Below are positions 7,757 to 16,548 of a stretch of 64,000 bases of DNA, one piece after another. Origin of the DNA: Microbacterium sp. H83 (GTDB lineage Bacteria > Actinomycetota > Actinomycetes > Actinomycetales > Microbacteriaceae); the NCBI RefSeq assembly GCF_001650405.1, contig NZ_LWCU01000010.1:1-64000 (forward strand), read 5' to 3'. Made by a program: the position numbers and the translations under genes. Positions within the stretch are counted from its first letter, which is position 1, and each line of letters starts with the position of its first letter. The notes beneath the pieces were generated by a model that saw only the letters and a program-made list of their open reading frames with translations, made no database searches and was not told the DNA's origin.

Positions 7757-8791
7757 TCAGTCCTCGTCGACGAGCTCGCCCCTGATCCGACGCAGGTCCT
7801 CCATGAGCGACCCGATGAGGATCCAGTGCGCCGACGAGGGCGGACGGATCACGAGCGGTGCCGTCAGTGCGGGAATGGCAGACGTGAGCGCGTCGGGCTC
7901 GGGGGAGACGTCGGCGATCTGCACGGCCAGCCGCACGTCGTGCCCCGCTCGGCGCAGCTGATCGGCGATCGCGGCGACGGCGGGCTCCTGTCCGATCGAG
8001 TCGTCGTAGTGGTCGAAGTAGGCCCTGGTCATGCCGATGGTCTGCGTGACGATCGGCGTGAGCCTGTCGAGCAGCGCCCTCATCTCCACGAGATCCTGCC
8101 GGTGGTTCGATCGTCGGGGGTTGAGCGTCAGTGACTCCTCCCCTGCCGCGATCGACGCCTCGGCCGCATCCCGCATCGGACGCAGCAGTCGTACCTCGAC
8201 CATGAGCTCGAGCAGCTTCTCCGGCGTCTGCGGTTCGGGCAGAGCGTCCGCCAATCGGTCGAGGCTCGCGGCCAGCTCGCTCCCTAGGAGTCCGAGATCG
8301 CGGCGGGCGGGACCGACGAGCACGGGCGGCACGATGAGCGCGTTGACGACGATGCCGATGGCCACGCCGATCAGCGTCTCGACGATGCGGGCGAGGGCGT
8401 AGTCGGGCGTCGAGCCGAGCGCGAGCACGAGCATCGCCGAGATCGCGACCTGGTTGCCGGTGCCCGGCGTCGCCCGGAACACCCAGGCGACGAGCATCGC
8501 GACGACGATCGCGAGCAGCACGATCCAGCTCGGCGATCCGAGCAGCAGGCCGAGCAGCACGGCGATCACAACGCCGACGATCACGCCGATGCTGCGCTCG
8601 AGCGCCTTCGACAGGGACTGGTTGATGCTCGGCTGCACGACGAGCAGCGCTGCGATGGCGGCGAACACCGGCAGCTGGCCCGGCACGACCCAGCCCGCGA
8701 GCAGCCAGGCGGCGATCGTCGCCGCGGCGGACTTCACCACCTGCAGCAGCGGTGAGCGCTTGGAGGCGCGGATCGCGGCGGGGATGCGCAT
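7757..8791 (-). CDS. FUSC-family integral membrane protein
   Basis: 344 residues. The N-terminal half has about six hydrophobic helices in the pattern of FUSC/aromatic-acid-exporter proteins (AAWLLAGWVVPGQLPVFAAI, LLVVQPSINQSLSKALER, then a set of valine/isoleucine-rich helices), and the C-terminal half is a soluble helical domain. Members export aromatic acids or related compounds; the substrate here is unknown. ATG 8791 follows TAGCGT by 7 nt (leaderless pattern); a longer frame to 8932 overlaps the catalase leader and is not preferred. It is divergent from the catalase gene. Confidence 0.82.
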   Translation of the reverse strand: MRIPAAIRASKRSPLLQVVKSAAATIAAWLLAGWVVPGQLPVFAAIAALLVVQPSINQSLSKALERSIGVIVGVVIAVLLGLLLGSPSWIVLLAIVVAMLVAWVFRATPGTGNQVAISAMLVLALGSTPDYALARIVETLIGVAIGIVVNALIVPPVLVGPARRDLGLLGSELAASLDRLADALPEPQTPEKLLELMVEVRLLRPMRDAAEASIAAGEESLTLNPRRSNHRQDLVEMRALLDRLTPIVTQTIGMTRAYFDHYDDSIGQEPAVAAIADQLRRAGHDVRLAVQIADVSPEPDALTSAIPALTAPLVIRPPSSAHWILIGSLMEDLRRIRGELVDED

Positions 8792-8954
8792 GCCGACCAC
8801 GCTACTCGCGCCTCCGGTCACGAGCGGCCGCGGCTGCCTGCCGCCCCGCGGGATCGCATGATAGACGGGCCGACCGGGTTCGTCCACGGGGGAAGCGGTC
8901 GTGGGGTTGAGGCGGAGAGTGGGCCACCCCAACCCAGATCAGCGAGGAGCCCCC

Positions 8955-9905
8955 ATGTACTTCCACCTCCAGAACCTCATCAACGACATCGAGGTCGACG
9001 AGCCGGATCCCGCCGCGGCGAACGCGCTGCAGGAGGGTCTCGGCGGCCAGTTCGGCGAGATGCGCACGATGATGCAGTACCTGTTCCAGAGCATCAACTT
9101 CCGGGGTCCGTCCGGCAAGCCGTACCGCGATCTCATCCAGGGCATCGGCACCGAGGAGATCAGTCACGTCGAGCTGATCGGCACCACGATCTCGCGGCTC
9201 CTCGACGGCTCGCCCGAGTACCAGGGCAAGAAGGATGCTCCGGTCGACGCCCCCGGTGCGGGCGGTGCGGTGCCGCTGCAGATCGCGCTCGACCACAGCA
9301 ACATCCACCACTATCTGGTCGGCGCGCAGGGTGCGCTGCCGGTCGATGCCGCGGGCAACCCGTGGATGGGCAGCTACGTGTACAACTCGGGCAATCTCGT
9401 GCTCGACCTGCTGTACAACCTGATGCTCGAGTCGACCGGGCGCCTGCAGAAGTGCCGGCTGTACGAGATGACGTCGAACAAGACCGCGCGCTCGACGATC
9501 TCGTACCTGATCGTCCGCGACCAGGCTCACGAGAACGCCTACGCCAAGGCGCTGGAGACCCTCGGGGTGAACTGGCGCACGTCTCTGCCGATCCCGAAGA
9601 CGAACGCCGAGAGCTTCCCCGAGGTCAAGCGACTGCTCGATCTGGGACTGCAGAGCAAGCAGTACTCGTTCGACCTCGACGACCGGTCCGAGGCGGGCAA
9701 GATCTTCCAGGGCATGTCGCCCTCGAACGACGGCACGAATCTCGACGCGAGCGAGCAGGCGCCGGAGGGCGTGCCGAACGTCATCTCGCCCGAGCGTCCC
9801 GAGGAGTTCTCGCCGGGTGCGGATGCCGATCTGCGGGCTCTCATCGAGGCGACCGCCGAGATGGAGATGGCGGACATCGACGCCACCTTCGGCCGCATGG
9901 CCTGA
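8955..9905 (+). CDS. Manganese (non-haem) catalase
   Basis: 316 residues, the usual size for dimanganese catalases, which disproportionate hydrogen peroxide. Ferritin-like four-helix signatures carrying metal ligands are visible: GQFGEMRTMMQYLFQS, GTEEISHVELI and DQAHENAYAKALE, plus the typical GNPWMGSYV loop. The C-terminal tail, about residues 240-316, is acidic and low-complexity. ATG 8955 has CGAGGAG 6 bases upstream. It may form a stress-related cluster with the SRPBCC gene 113 bases downstream, though a shared transcript is not certain. Confidence 0.93.
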   Translation: MYFHLQNLINDIEVDEPDPAAANALQEGLGGQFGEMRTMMQYLFQSINFRGPSGKPYRDLIQGIGTEEISHVELIGTTISRLLDGSPEYQGKKDAPVDAPGAGGAVPLQIALDHSNIHHYLVGAQGALPVDAAGNPWMGSYVYNSGNLVLDLLYNLMLESTGRLQKCRLYEMTSNKTARSTISYLIVRDQAHENAYAKALETLGVNWRTSLPIPKTNAESFPEVKRLLDLGLQSKQYSFDLDDRSEAGKIFQGMSPSNDGTNLDASEQAPEGVPNVISPERPEEFSPGADADLRALIEATAEMEMADIDATFGRMA

Positions 9906-10018
9906 GGGTCGCAGGATGGTCGGCGCGACCGCCGCTGTCAACCCCGTCGCCGAATCCGCGTATCGGCGGCTGAATGGACCACACGAACACATGACCGACG
10001 AACAGTGAGGAGCATCAC

Positions 10019-10474
10019 ATGGTGCAGATCATCGAGACCATCGACGTCCACGTTCCCGTCGACATCGCCTACAACCAGTGGACGCAGTTCGAGAGCTTCC
10101 CCCAGTTCCTCGACGAGGTGGAGTCGATCACGCAGATCGACGACACCCACACCCGCTGGAAGGTGAACGTCGGCGGCGCGACCCGCGAGTTCGACGCAGA
10201 GATCACCGAGCAGCACCCGGACGAGCGGGTGGCCTGGAACAGCATCGGCGGCGAGACGGAGCACGCGGGCGTCGTGACGTTCCACAAGCTCGAAGATCTC
10301 ACGACCCGCGTGACGGTGCAGATCGACTGGGAGCCCGAGGGGCTCCTCGAGAAGGTCGGCTCGCTCGTGGGCGCAGGCTCGCACGCGGTGAAGAAGGACC
10401 TGCAGAACTTCAAGGAGTTCATCGAGAAGCGCGGTGCCGAGACCGGCGCATGGCGCGGCGACGTGGACGCCTGA
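10019..10474 (+). CDS. SRPBCC (START-like) family protein
   Basis: 151 residues with a polyketide-cyclase/dehydrase type SRPBCC fold: IIETIDVHVPVDIAYNQWTQ at the N-terminus, the FPQFLDEVESI segment, strands rich in alternating charge and a long C-terminal helix (VKKDLQNFKEFIEKRG). Such proteins bind hydrophobic ligands, but the ligand here cannot be inferred. ATG has GAGGAG 6-7 bases upstream. It is followed by a strong hairpin terminator. Confidence 0.85.
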   Translation: MVQIIETIDVHVPVDIAYNQWTQFESFPQFLDEVESITQIDDTHTRWKVNVGGATREFDAEITEQHPDERVAWNSIGGETEHAGVVTFHKLEDLTTRVTVQIDWEPEGLLEKVGSLVGAGSHAVKKDLQNFKEFIEKRGAETGAWRGDVDA

Positions 10475-10492
10475 CCCAGACCCCAGGTGACG

Positions 10493-10530
10493 AGGCCCGG
10501 ACGACAGCATCGCTGTCTCCGGGCCTTGTT
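10493..10530 (+). terminator. Rho-independent terminator after the SRPBCC gene
   Basis: Stem aggcccgga (10493-10501) with tccgggcct (10518-10526), extended by gacagc-atc-gctgtc on top, followed by a short T-containing tail (tgtt). Confidence 0.75.
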
Positions 10531-10654
10531 GCGTCCGGGGCGCGCGAGCCCTGGGCGTCTGAGGCGGTCGGATGCAGAAGATAGGGCATCCGTCCGATGC
10601 CGGCGGGTCGCCTCAGAGCGGAGCGTGAGGACATCACCCCACAGAGGAGATGTC

Positions 10655-10900
10655 ATGTTCGAGCACCCGTACCTCGCGTACAAGGTCACCGCATTCGACG
10701 AGGAGCAGCTGCAGCGCGCGGTCGAGCTCCGGCGGGTCGTGGCCGAGCATCCCGACCAGATCGTCCCGCGTCCTGCGGGCCCGGTGCGGCGGCTGCTCCG
10801 GCGGATGCTGCACCACGGCGCGCGCTCCGCGAGCGCAGCCGCATCCGCATCCGTCGACCGCCGTCCGAACCCGGCCCGAGAACCTGCCGCCGCGCGGTGA
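10655..10900 (+). CDS. Small basic hypothetical protein
   Basis: 81 residues. The N-terminal half (MFEHPYLAYKVTAFDEEQLQ) is amphipathic, and the C-terminal half is rich in Arg, Ala and Ser, so the net charge is positive. No family is recognised. A clear ribosome-binding site (AGAGGAG) lies 6 bases before the ATG, which supports translation. It precedes the truncated ATPase gene by 65 bases. Confidence 0.55.
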   Translation: MFEHPYLAYKVTAFDEEQLQRAVELRRVVAEHPDQIVPRPAGPVRRLLRRMLHHGARSASAAASASVDRRPNPAREPAAAR

Positions 10901-10965
10901 GCGCCGACCGTCCGCCGACGGCAGCGGGCCTGCCGGATGTCGGAGGGGGGTGGGACGATGAATCC

Positions 10966-11895
10966 ATGTCCCCCTCCGCGTCGAGCACCGCGATGGTCGG
11001 CCGTGAGGCCGAGTCCGCGGCCGTGCGTGCGTCGTTCGACCGGGCGCTGGAGGGCACGCCGGTCGCGCTGCTCGTCGAGGGGGAGGCCGGCATCGGCAAG
11101 TCGCGTCTGCTGCGCGAGTTCGGGGCCGAGGTCGCGAACCGCGCCGACGTGCACGTCGGGTGGTGCCTCGATCTGGGGGCATCGCGCACGCCGTTCGGGC
11201 CGGTGATCGGCATCCTGCGTGCGATCGTCGCGCATCTCGGGGCCGATGCCGTGCGCGACGAGCTGGGCGTCGGCGCACAGGCGCTCGGGATGCTGCTGCC
11301 CGAGCTCAACCCCACCGAGCGCAGCCAGACCAGCCCCGACCGAGTGCGCGACGCGATCGCCGCACTGATCGAGGCCGCCGCGGCGCGGAACCCCCAGGTC
11401 CTGATGGTCGAAGACCTGCACTGGGCCGACGACTCCACGCTCGCCCTCCTCGCATTCCTGATGCGGACTCTCACGCAGGGGCGCATCCTGATCGTCCTCT
11501 CGTGCCGCAGCGACGACGTGCGGCGCGGCGACGCCGTGAGCTCCTTCATCGGGGAGTCCACGCGGTCGCGGCTTCTCGAACGGGTGCAGGTCGACAGGCT
11601 CGGCGCCGGTGCCGTGCGCGAGCTCGCGGAGACCATCACGGGCCACCCGCTCAGCGACGCGGCGATCGAGCGCATCCAGGTGCGGGCCGAGGGCGTGCCC
11701 TTCTTCGTGGAGGAGATCGTGCTCGAGATGGGTGAGATCGAGCGGGTCGAGGGGATGCTGTCGCGCGAGCTCGCCCAGGCGACGCTGCGCATCTTCCACG
11801 CCTACTCGACGATGACGCGCGTGCGGGTGCTGTCGTGGCGGGGTCGTCATGTCGAGGCGGTCCCTGCCACGTCGCAACCCGCCGTGGTACCGTGA
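10966..11895 (+). CDS. Truncated LuxR/MalT-type AAA ATPase regulator
   Basis: 309 residues resembling only the N-terminal third of large LuxR-family ATPase regulators (normally about 850-1000 residues). An AAA_16-like domain shows [15 protein letters not shown], Walker [16 protein letters not shown] (about 43-57), Walker B region [13 protein letters not shown], and [13 protein letters not shown]. The TPR-like middle and the C-terminal LuxR helix-turn-helix are absent. The last 40 or so residues look unrelated, and the stop codon lies inside the probable cspA promoter, which suggests a deletion fused the ATPase fragment to this site. It probably does not work as a transcription activator. Confidence 0.65.
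   Translation: MSPSASSTAMVGREAESAAVRASFDRALEGTPVALLVEGEAGIGKSRLLREFGAEVANRADVHVGWCLDLGASRTPFGPVIGILRAIVAHLGADAVRDELGVGAQALGMLLPELNPTERSQTSPDRVRDAIAALIEAAAARNPQVLMVEDLHWADDSTLALLAFLMRTLTQGRILIVLSCRSDDVRRGDAVSSFIGESTRSRLLERVQVDRLGAGAVRELAETITGHPLSDAAIERIQVRAEGVPFFVEEIVLEMGEIERVEGMLSRELAQATLRIFHAYSTMTRVRVLSWRGRHVEAVPATSQPAVVP
11888..11893 (+). promoter_or_regulatory. Candidate -10 element of the cspA promoter
   Basis: TACCGT fits the actinobacterial TAnnnT -10 pattern and would give a 5' leader of about 70 nt before the cspA ATG at 11970, typical of cold-shock genes with a regulated untranslated leader. The leader holds AGAAAGTAGAAAACAC just before the start. Confidence 0.4.
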
Positions 11896-11969
11896 AAACG
11901 TGTGCGCGTCGGATGCTCCGTCGCGGCACGGGCCGTGAGAGCGGCCATTCAACAGAAAGTAGAAAACAC

Positions 11970-12173
11970 ATGGCCACTGGCACTGTGAAATGGTTCAACG
12001 CGGAGAAGGGCTTCGGCTTCATCGCTCCTGATGACGGCTCGGACGACCTCTTCGCCCACTACTCGGCAATCGCCGGCTCCGGTTTCAGGGAGCTCCGCGA
12101 GAACCAAAAGGTCGAATTCGACGCTGAGCGTGGCCCCAAGGGCATGCAGGCGGCGAACATCCGCGCTCTCTGA
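11970..12173 (+). CDS. cspA: Cold-shock protein, CspA family
   Basis: 67 residues forming a single cold-shock domain that binds single-stranded RNA/DNA. RNP1 (KGFGFI, about 16-21) and RNP2 (DLFAHYSAI) are intact, and the N-terminus [16 protein letters not shown] is canonical. The C-terminal strand [18 protein letters not shown] is complete. It is followed directly by a hairpin terminator, so it is monocistronic. The symbol denotes the family; paralogue identity cannot be fixed from this window. Confidence 0.95.
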   Translation: MATGTVKWFNAEKGFGFIAPDDGSDDLFAHYSAIAGSGFRELRENQKVEFDAERGPKGMQAANIRAL

Positions 12174-12192
12174 GCACGCGCTGACTTCCTGA

Positions 12193-12226
12193 AGCCGGTC
12201 GGATCCTCACGGATCCGGCCGGCTTT
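12193..12226 (+). terminator. Rho-independent terminator of cspA
   Basis: Stem agccgg-t-cggatcc, loop tcac, return ggatccg-g-ccggct, followed by ttct. It starts 19 bases after the cspA stop. Confidence 0.8.
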
Positions 12227-12262
12227 CTGCATCCCCGGCGCGGCGAACCGCATCCGGGTGCC

Positions 12263-12320
12263 GGGATGGATGGAAAACGCGGCGGGGAGTGCCCTCAGGG
12301 GGACGTTTTCCATCCATCCC
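12263..12320. repeat. Palindromic element with perfect 17-bp arms
   Basis: gggatggatggaaaacg (12263-12279) pairs perfectly with 12304-12320. It stands in the 380-base gap between cspA and the siderophore operon and has no coding content. Confidence 0.85.
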
Positions 12321-12333
12321 GAGACATGTGCGC

Positions 12334-12425
12334 CGGTGCGGGGTCGACACCGCATCCGGATGCCGGTGCGGGGCCGGAAGCGCACCGGAACGAGCCGTCG
12401 GCGATGCGTCATCGACCCCGCACCG
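12334..12425. repeat. Palindromic element with perfect 14-bp arms
   Basis: cggtgcggggtcga (12334-12347) pairs with tcgaccccgcaccg (12412-12425). The span is 92 bases, with internal ccggtgcgggg repeats. It directly follows the 12263-12320 element in the same intergenic gap. Confidence 0.75.
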
Positions 12426-12461
12426 CCCGTGCGCGCCGCGTGGTACGCCGACGACCCGAGA

Positions 12462-12501
12462 TGAGGCTCGCCTAACTTTCTGTTAGATTAGGCCAGGCTT
12501 A
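12462..12501 (+). promoter_or_regulatory. Two overlapping-type DtxR/IdeR iron boxes
   Basis: 12462-12480 and 12483-12501 each agree with the 19-bp DtxR consensus TTAGGTTAGCCTAACCTAA at about 13 positions. Between them CTAAC-TTTCT-GTTAG (12472-12486) is a perfect inverted repeat, and TAGATT (12484-12489) could be the -10 box. Iron-loaded DtxR bound here would block the siderophore operon. The match is by eye. Confidence 0.65.
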
Positions 12502-12559
12502 CCAAAGCCTGGCGCCTCTCGAGCGCCGCCCCCTCCTCCCAAACCCGAAGGGAATGCCT

Positions 12560-13594
12560 GTGCGCACCTCTCGACTCCTCGCGGCCGCCGGTACCGCTGC
12601 CGCCCTCGCGCTCAGCCTCGCGGCCTGCGCCACCCCGGCTGCCGACAGCGGCTCCGACTCCGCCGGCATGAACCCGGCCGACGACAGCGCGTTCCCGGTC
12701 ACGATCGAGCACGTCTACGGCGAGACCACGATCGAGGAGAAGCCCGAGCGCGTCGCCACGATCGCCTGGTCGAACCACGAGGTGCCGCTGGCCCTCGGCA
12801 TCGTCCCCGTCGGCATGAGCAAGGCCACCTGGGGCGACGACGACGACAACGGCATCCTGCCCTGGGTCGAGGAGAAGCTCGACGAGCTCGGCGGCGACGA
12901 GCCCGTGCTGTTCGACGAGTCCGACGGCATCGACTACGAGGCCGTCGCCGACACGAACCCCGACGTCATCCTGGCCTCGTACTCCGGTCTGACGCAGGAG
13001 GAGTACGACACCCTCTCCAAGATCGCGCCGGTCGTCGCGTACCCCGAGGTCGCCTGGGGCACCCCGGTCGACGAGATGATCGAGATGAACTCCAAGGCGC
13101 TGGGGCTCGAGGCCGAGGGCGAGGCCCTCATCGAGGATCTCCACGCCGCCGCGGAGGCGGCGCTCGAGGAGAACAGCATCCTCAAGGACAAGAAGGTCCT
13201 GTTCGCGTACGTCGACCCCACCGACCTCAGCCAGGTCGGCTACTACACGGCCAACGACACGCGCCCCGGCTACCTGCACGACGACCTGGGCCTCCCGCTC
13301 CCGTCGATCGTCGAGGAGAACGCCGACAGCGAGGAGTTCTACCTCACCGTCAGCTCCGAGCAGGCCGACGCGTTCGCCGACGTCGACGTCTTCGTCACCT
13401 ACGGCGACGAGTCGCTCATCGCCACGCTGCAGGCCGACCCGCTGCTCTCGAAGATCCCCGCCGTCGCCGAGGGGCGCATCGCCATCCTCCCCGACGCGAC
13501 GCCGATCGCGGCCTCCGCGAACCCGTCGCCGCTGTCGATCCCGTGGGGCCTCAGCGACTACCTGGGTCTCCTGGCGGCACCGCTCGCGCAGTGA
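12560..13594 (+). CDS. Iron-siderophore ABC transporter substrate-binding lipoprotein
   Basis: About 344 residues. An N-terminal lipoprotein signal ends in the lipobox LAAC, then comes a FecB/FepB-type bilobal binding domain with PERVATIAWSNHEVPLALGI, TNPDVILASYSGL and the C-terminal LSIPWGLSDYLGLL. It captures ferric siderophores outside the membrane for the following permease genes. GTG 12560 is preferred because GAAGGGA lies at proper distance; ATG 12554 directly abuts that site. First gene of the iron operon, behind the DtxR-like boxes and 34 bases before the first permease gene. Confidence 0.9.
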   Translation: MRTSRLLAAAGTAAALALSLAACATPAADSGSDSAGMNPADDSAFPVTIEHVYGETTIEEKPERVATIAWSNHEVPLALGIVPVGMSKATWGDDDDNGILPWVEEKLDELGGDEPVLFDESDGIDYEAVADTNPDVILASYSGLTQEEYDTLSKIAPVVAYPEVAWGTPVDEMIEMNSKALGLEAEGEALIEDLHAAAEAALEENSILKDKKVLFAYVDPTDLSQVGYYTANDTRPGYLHDDLGLPLPSIVEENADSEEFYLTVSSEQADAFADVDVFVTYGDESLIATLQADPLLSKIPAVAEGRIAILPDATPIAASANPSPLSIPWGLSDYLGLLAAPLAQ

Positions 13595-13628
13595 CCCTCC
13601 GCGTCACCCTCGCGCACTGAGCTCCACC

Positions 13629-14672
13629 GTGACCGCTGTCACCATCCCCACGCCGGGCACCGCAGACCTGCGGCGCCCGGCGTGGGCGCGCACCCTCTGG
13701 CTCGTCGCCGGAGCGGTCGTGCTCCTGGTGCTCTGCGTCCTCTCCATCTGCTTCGGCGTGCGCGCCGTGAGCGTCGACGACATCTTCGCCGCCCTCGCGG
13801 GCCACGACGACACCCTGGCGCAGGCCGCGATCATCAAGCGCTTCCCGCGCACAGTCCTCGCCCTGCTCGTCGGCGCAGCCCTCGCCCTCTCCGGCGCGAC
13901 CATGCAGGCGGTCACCCGCAATCCGATCGCCGATCCGGGCATCCTCGGCGTCTCGAACGGCGCGTCGCTCGCGGTCGTGTTCGGCCTCGCCTTCTTCGGA
14001 CTCACGAACCCGTACGCGCAGATGGCGCTCGCGATCTCCGGTGCCGCCGTCGCCGCGACCTTCGTGTACACGGTCGGCTCCCTCGGCCGCGGCGGAGCGA
14101 CGCCGCTCAAGCTCGCCCTGGCAGGCGCCGCGACGTCCGCGGCGTTCGGCTCCCTCATCAGCGCCGTGATGCTGCCCCGCGTCGACCTGCTGCAGGCGTT
14201 CCAGTCCTGGCAGATCGGCGGAGTCGGGGGCGCGGAGTGGCCGCGCATCGCGATCACCGCGCCCGTCCTCGCACTCGGCGCCCTCATCTGCATCGCCAGC
14301 GCGCGCGGCATGAACTCCCTCGCGCTCGGCGACGACATGGCCAAGGGCCTCGGCGAGCGCGTCTTCCGCACCCGGCTCGTGTCGGCGCTCGGCGCCGTGA
14401 TCCTCGCCGGTGCGGCGACGGCGATCGCGGGTCCGATCGGATTCGTCGGCCTCGTCATCCCCCACGTCTGCCGGATGCTGGTCGGCACCGACCACCGCTG
14501 GCTCCTGCCGTTCTCTGCGCTGGCGGGATCCGCTCTGCTGCTCGCGAGCGACATCATCGGCCGCGTCATCGCGCCGTCGTCGGAGGAGATCCAGGTCGGC
14601 ATCATCACCGCGATCATCGGCGCCCCGTTCTTCATCTGGATCGTCCGCCGCACGAAGGTGCGTGAACTGTGA
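13629..14672 (+). CDS. FecCD-family siderophore ABC permease 1
   Basis: 347 residues, about nine to ten membrane helices. FecCD/BtuC family motifs: GRFPRTVLAL-like KRFPRTVLALLVGAALALSG, MQAVTRNPIADPGILGVSNGAS, and the ATPase-contact region LGDDMAKGLGERV with AGPIGFVGLVIPHVCR. It forms half of the membrane channel for ferric siderophore import. It starts at GTG 13629, and its stop overlaps the GTG of the next permease by 4 bases, so the two are translationally coupled. Confidence 0.92.
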   Translation: MTAVTIPTPGTADLRRPAWARTLWLVAGAVVLLVLCVLSICFGVRAVSVDDIFAALAGHDDTLAQAAIIKRFPRTVLALLVGAALALSGATMQAVTRNPIADPGILGVSNGASLAVVFGLAFFGLTNPYAQMALAISGAAVAATFVYTVGSLGRGGATPLKLALAGAATSAAFGSLISAVMLPRVDLLQAFQSWQIGGVGGAEWPRIAITAPVLALGALICIASARGMNSLALGDDMAKGLGERVFRTRLVSALGAVILAGAATAIAGPIGFVGLVIPHVCRMLVGTDHRWLLPFSALAGSALLLASDIIGRVIAPSSEEIQVGIITAIIGAPFFIWIVRRTKVREL

Positions 14673-15751
14673 GCATCATGAACCGCCTCGCCCGTTCGCA
14701 GATGACCCCGCCCGCACCCGGGAGCGACCAGATCGCGTCGATCATCGCGGGCCGACGCGCGCGTCATCGTCGTCACGCGGTGGCGACGATCGTGCTCGCC
14801 GCCCTCGTGGTCGCGCTGTTCACCGTGTCGCTGATGATCGGCAACACCTTCTACCCGCTCGACGAGGTGGTCCGGGTCATGCTCGGCCAGACAGTTCCCG
14901 GGGCGTCGTTCACCGTCGGCGAGCTGCGGCTGCCGCGCGCCGTGCTCGCGATCCTCGCCGGCCTGTCGTTCGGCATCGCGGGCGTCTGCTTCCAGACGCT
15001 GCTGCGCAACCCGCTCGCGTCGCCGGATATCATCGGCATCTCCGACGGCGCGGGTGCCGCGGCCGTCCTCGGGATCATCGTGCTGTCGCTGAACGGCCCG
15101 GTCGTCTCGCTCCTCGCGCTCTGCGGCGCCCTGCTCACGGCCGGGGTCATCTATCTGCTGTCGATCAAGGGCGGCTTCGCCGGCACCCGGCTGATCCTCA
15201 TCGGCATCGGCATCGCCGCGATGCTGCAGAGCGTCATCTCGTACACGCTGTCGCGGGCGGCGAGCTGGGACATCCAGACCGCGATGCAGTGGCTCACCGG
15301 AAGCCTCAACAACGCGTCATGGGACCGCGTCGCCCCGCTCCTGATCGCCGTCGCGATCATCGTCCCGCTCATGCTGTCGCAGGGGCGAGGGCTCGGTGCC
15401 CTGCAGCTCGGCGACGACTCGGCATCCGGGCTCGGCGTGCGCGTCACCGCGACCCGCCTGCTGTTCATCCTCGGAGCGGTGGCGCTGCTCGCCTTCGCCA
15501 CTGCCGCGACCGGTCCGATCGCCTTCGTCGCCTTCATGGCCGGTCCCATCGCGGGCCGCATCACCGGCCCCGGAGCGAACCTGCTCCTGCCGAGCGCCTT
15601 CGTGGGCGCTGTGCTCGTGCTGGCCGGCGACCTGATCGGCCAGTTCGCGCTCGGCGCGCGCTATCCGGTCGGCGTCATCACCGGCGTCATCGGCGCCCCG
15701 TACCTCATCTACCTGCTCGTCCGCACCAACCGCTCGGGAGGCTCCCTGTGA
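14669..15751 (+). CDS. FecCD-family siderophore ABC permease 2
   Basis: 360 residues; the partner of the preceding permease. Motifs LRLPRAVLAILAGLSFGIAG, FQTLLRNPLASPDIIGISDGAG and LGDDSASGLGVRV are in the expected order, with a GPIAFVAFMAGPIA helix near the C-terminus. The N-terminal 30 residues are hydrophilic and basic (RRARHRRH), on the cytoplasmic side. Coupled by 4-base GTGA overlaps on both sides. Confidence 0.92.
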   Translation: MSIMNRLARSQMTPPAPGSDQIASIIAGRRARHRRHAVATIVLAALVVALFTVSLMIGNTFYPLDEVVRVMLGQTVPGASFTVGELRLPRAVLAILAGLSFGIAGVCFQTLLRNPLASPDIIGISDGAGAAAVLGIIVLSLNGPVVSLLALCGALLTAGVIYLLSIKGGFAGTRLILIGIGIAAMLQSVISYTLSRAASWDIQTAMQWLTGSLNNASWDRVAPLLIAVAIIVPLMLSQGRGLGALQLGDDSASGLGVRVTATRLLFILGAVALLAFATAATGPIAFVAFMAGPIAGRITGPGANLLLPSAFVGAVLVLAGDLIGQFALGARYPVGVITGVIGAPYLIYLLVRTNRSGGSL

Positions 15752-16548
15752 CCGAGGCGCACACCCTGACCGCTGAGTCGGTCACCCTCGCCTACGGCGA
15801 CCGCACGATCATCGAGAACCTCGATCTGCAGATCGCACCGGGCAAGATCACGACGATCGTGGGGGCGAACGGATGCGGGAAGTCGACTCTCCTGCGCTCG
15901 CTCGCGCGCCTGCTCTCGCCCACGGACGGCCAGGTGGTGCTCGACGGCAAGTCGGTGCATTCGCGCCCGACCAAGGAGGTCGCCCGCATCCTGGGACTGC
16001 TGCCCCAGTCGCCGGTCGCGCCCGAGGGCATCGCCGTCGCCGACCTCGTGGGTCGTGGCCGGCACCCGCACCAGAAGATGCTCGCGCGCTGGAGCACGCA
16101 CGACTACGAGGTGGTGGCCGACGCGCTCGCCGCCACCGGTATCTCCGATCTCGCCGACCGCAGCGTCGACGAGCTCTCGGGCGGCCAGCGTCAGCGCGTG
16201 TGGATCGCCATGGCCCTCGCGCAGGAGACCGACATCCTGCTGCTCGACGAGCCGACGACCTTCCTCGATGTCGCACACCAGGTCGAGGTCCTCGATCTGC
16301 TCACCGACCTCAGCGTCTCGCGCGGCACGACGATCGTCATGGTGCTGCACGACCTCAATCTCGCCGTCCGCTACTCGGACGAGCTCGTCGCGATGAAGGA
16401 GGGCCGCGTGCACGTCACGGGGAGCCCGCAGGACGTCGTGACCGCCCAGCACGTCGAAGAGGTCTTCGGCCTCGCGAACCAGATCACGACCGACCCGGTC
16501 TCGGGCAAGCCGATGGTCACCCCGATCGGAAGGCATCATGTCCGCTGA
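15748..16548 (+). CDS. Siderophore ABC transporter ATP-binding protein
   Basis: 266 residues, FecE/FepC type. Walker A GANGCGKSTLL (about 38-48), Q-loop LLPQSP, signature LSGGQRQRVWIAMALAQ, Walker B ILLLDEPTTFLD and switch His in VLHDLNLA. It energises the two FecCD permeases. It starts at GTG overlapping the previous stop by 4 bases; its end overlaps the next gene by 11 bases. Confidence 0.94.
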   Translation: MTEAHTLTAESVTLAYGDRTIIENLDLQIAPGKITTIVGANGCGKSTLLRSLARLLSPTDGQVVLDGKSVHSRPTKEVARILGLLPQSPVAPEGIAVADLVGRGRHPHQKMLARWSTHDYEVVADALAATGISDLADRSVDELSGGQRQRVWIAMALAQETDILLLDEPTTFLDVAHQVEVLDLLTDLSVSRGTTIVMVLHDLNLAVRYSDELVAMKEGRVHVTGSPQDVVTAQHVEEVFGLANQITTDPVSGKPMVTPIGRHHVR

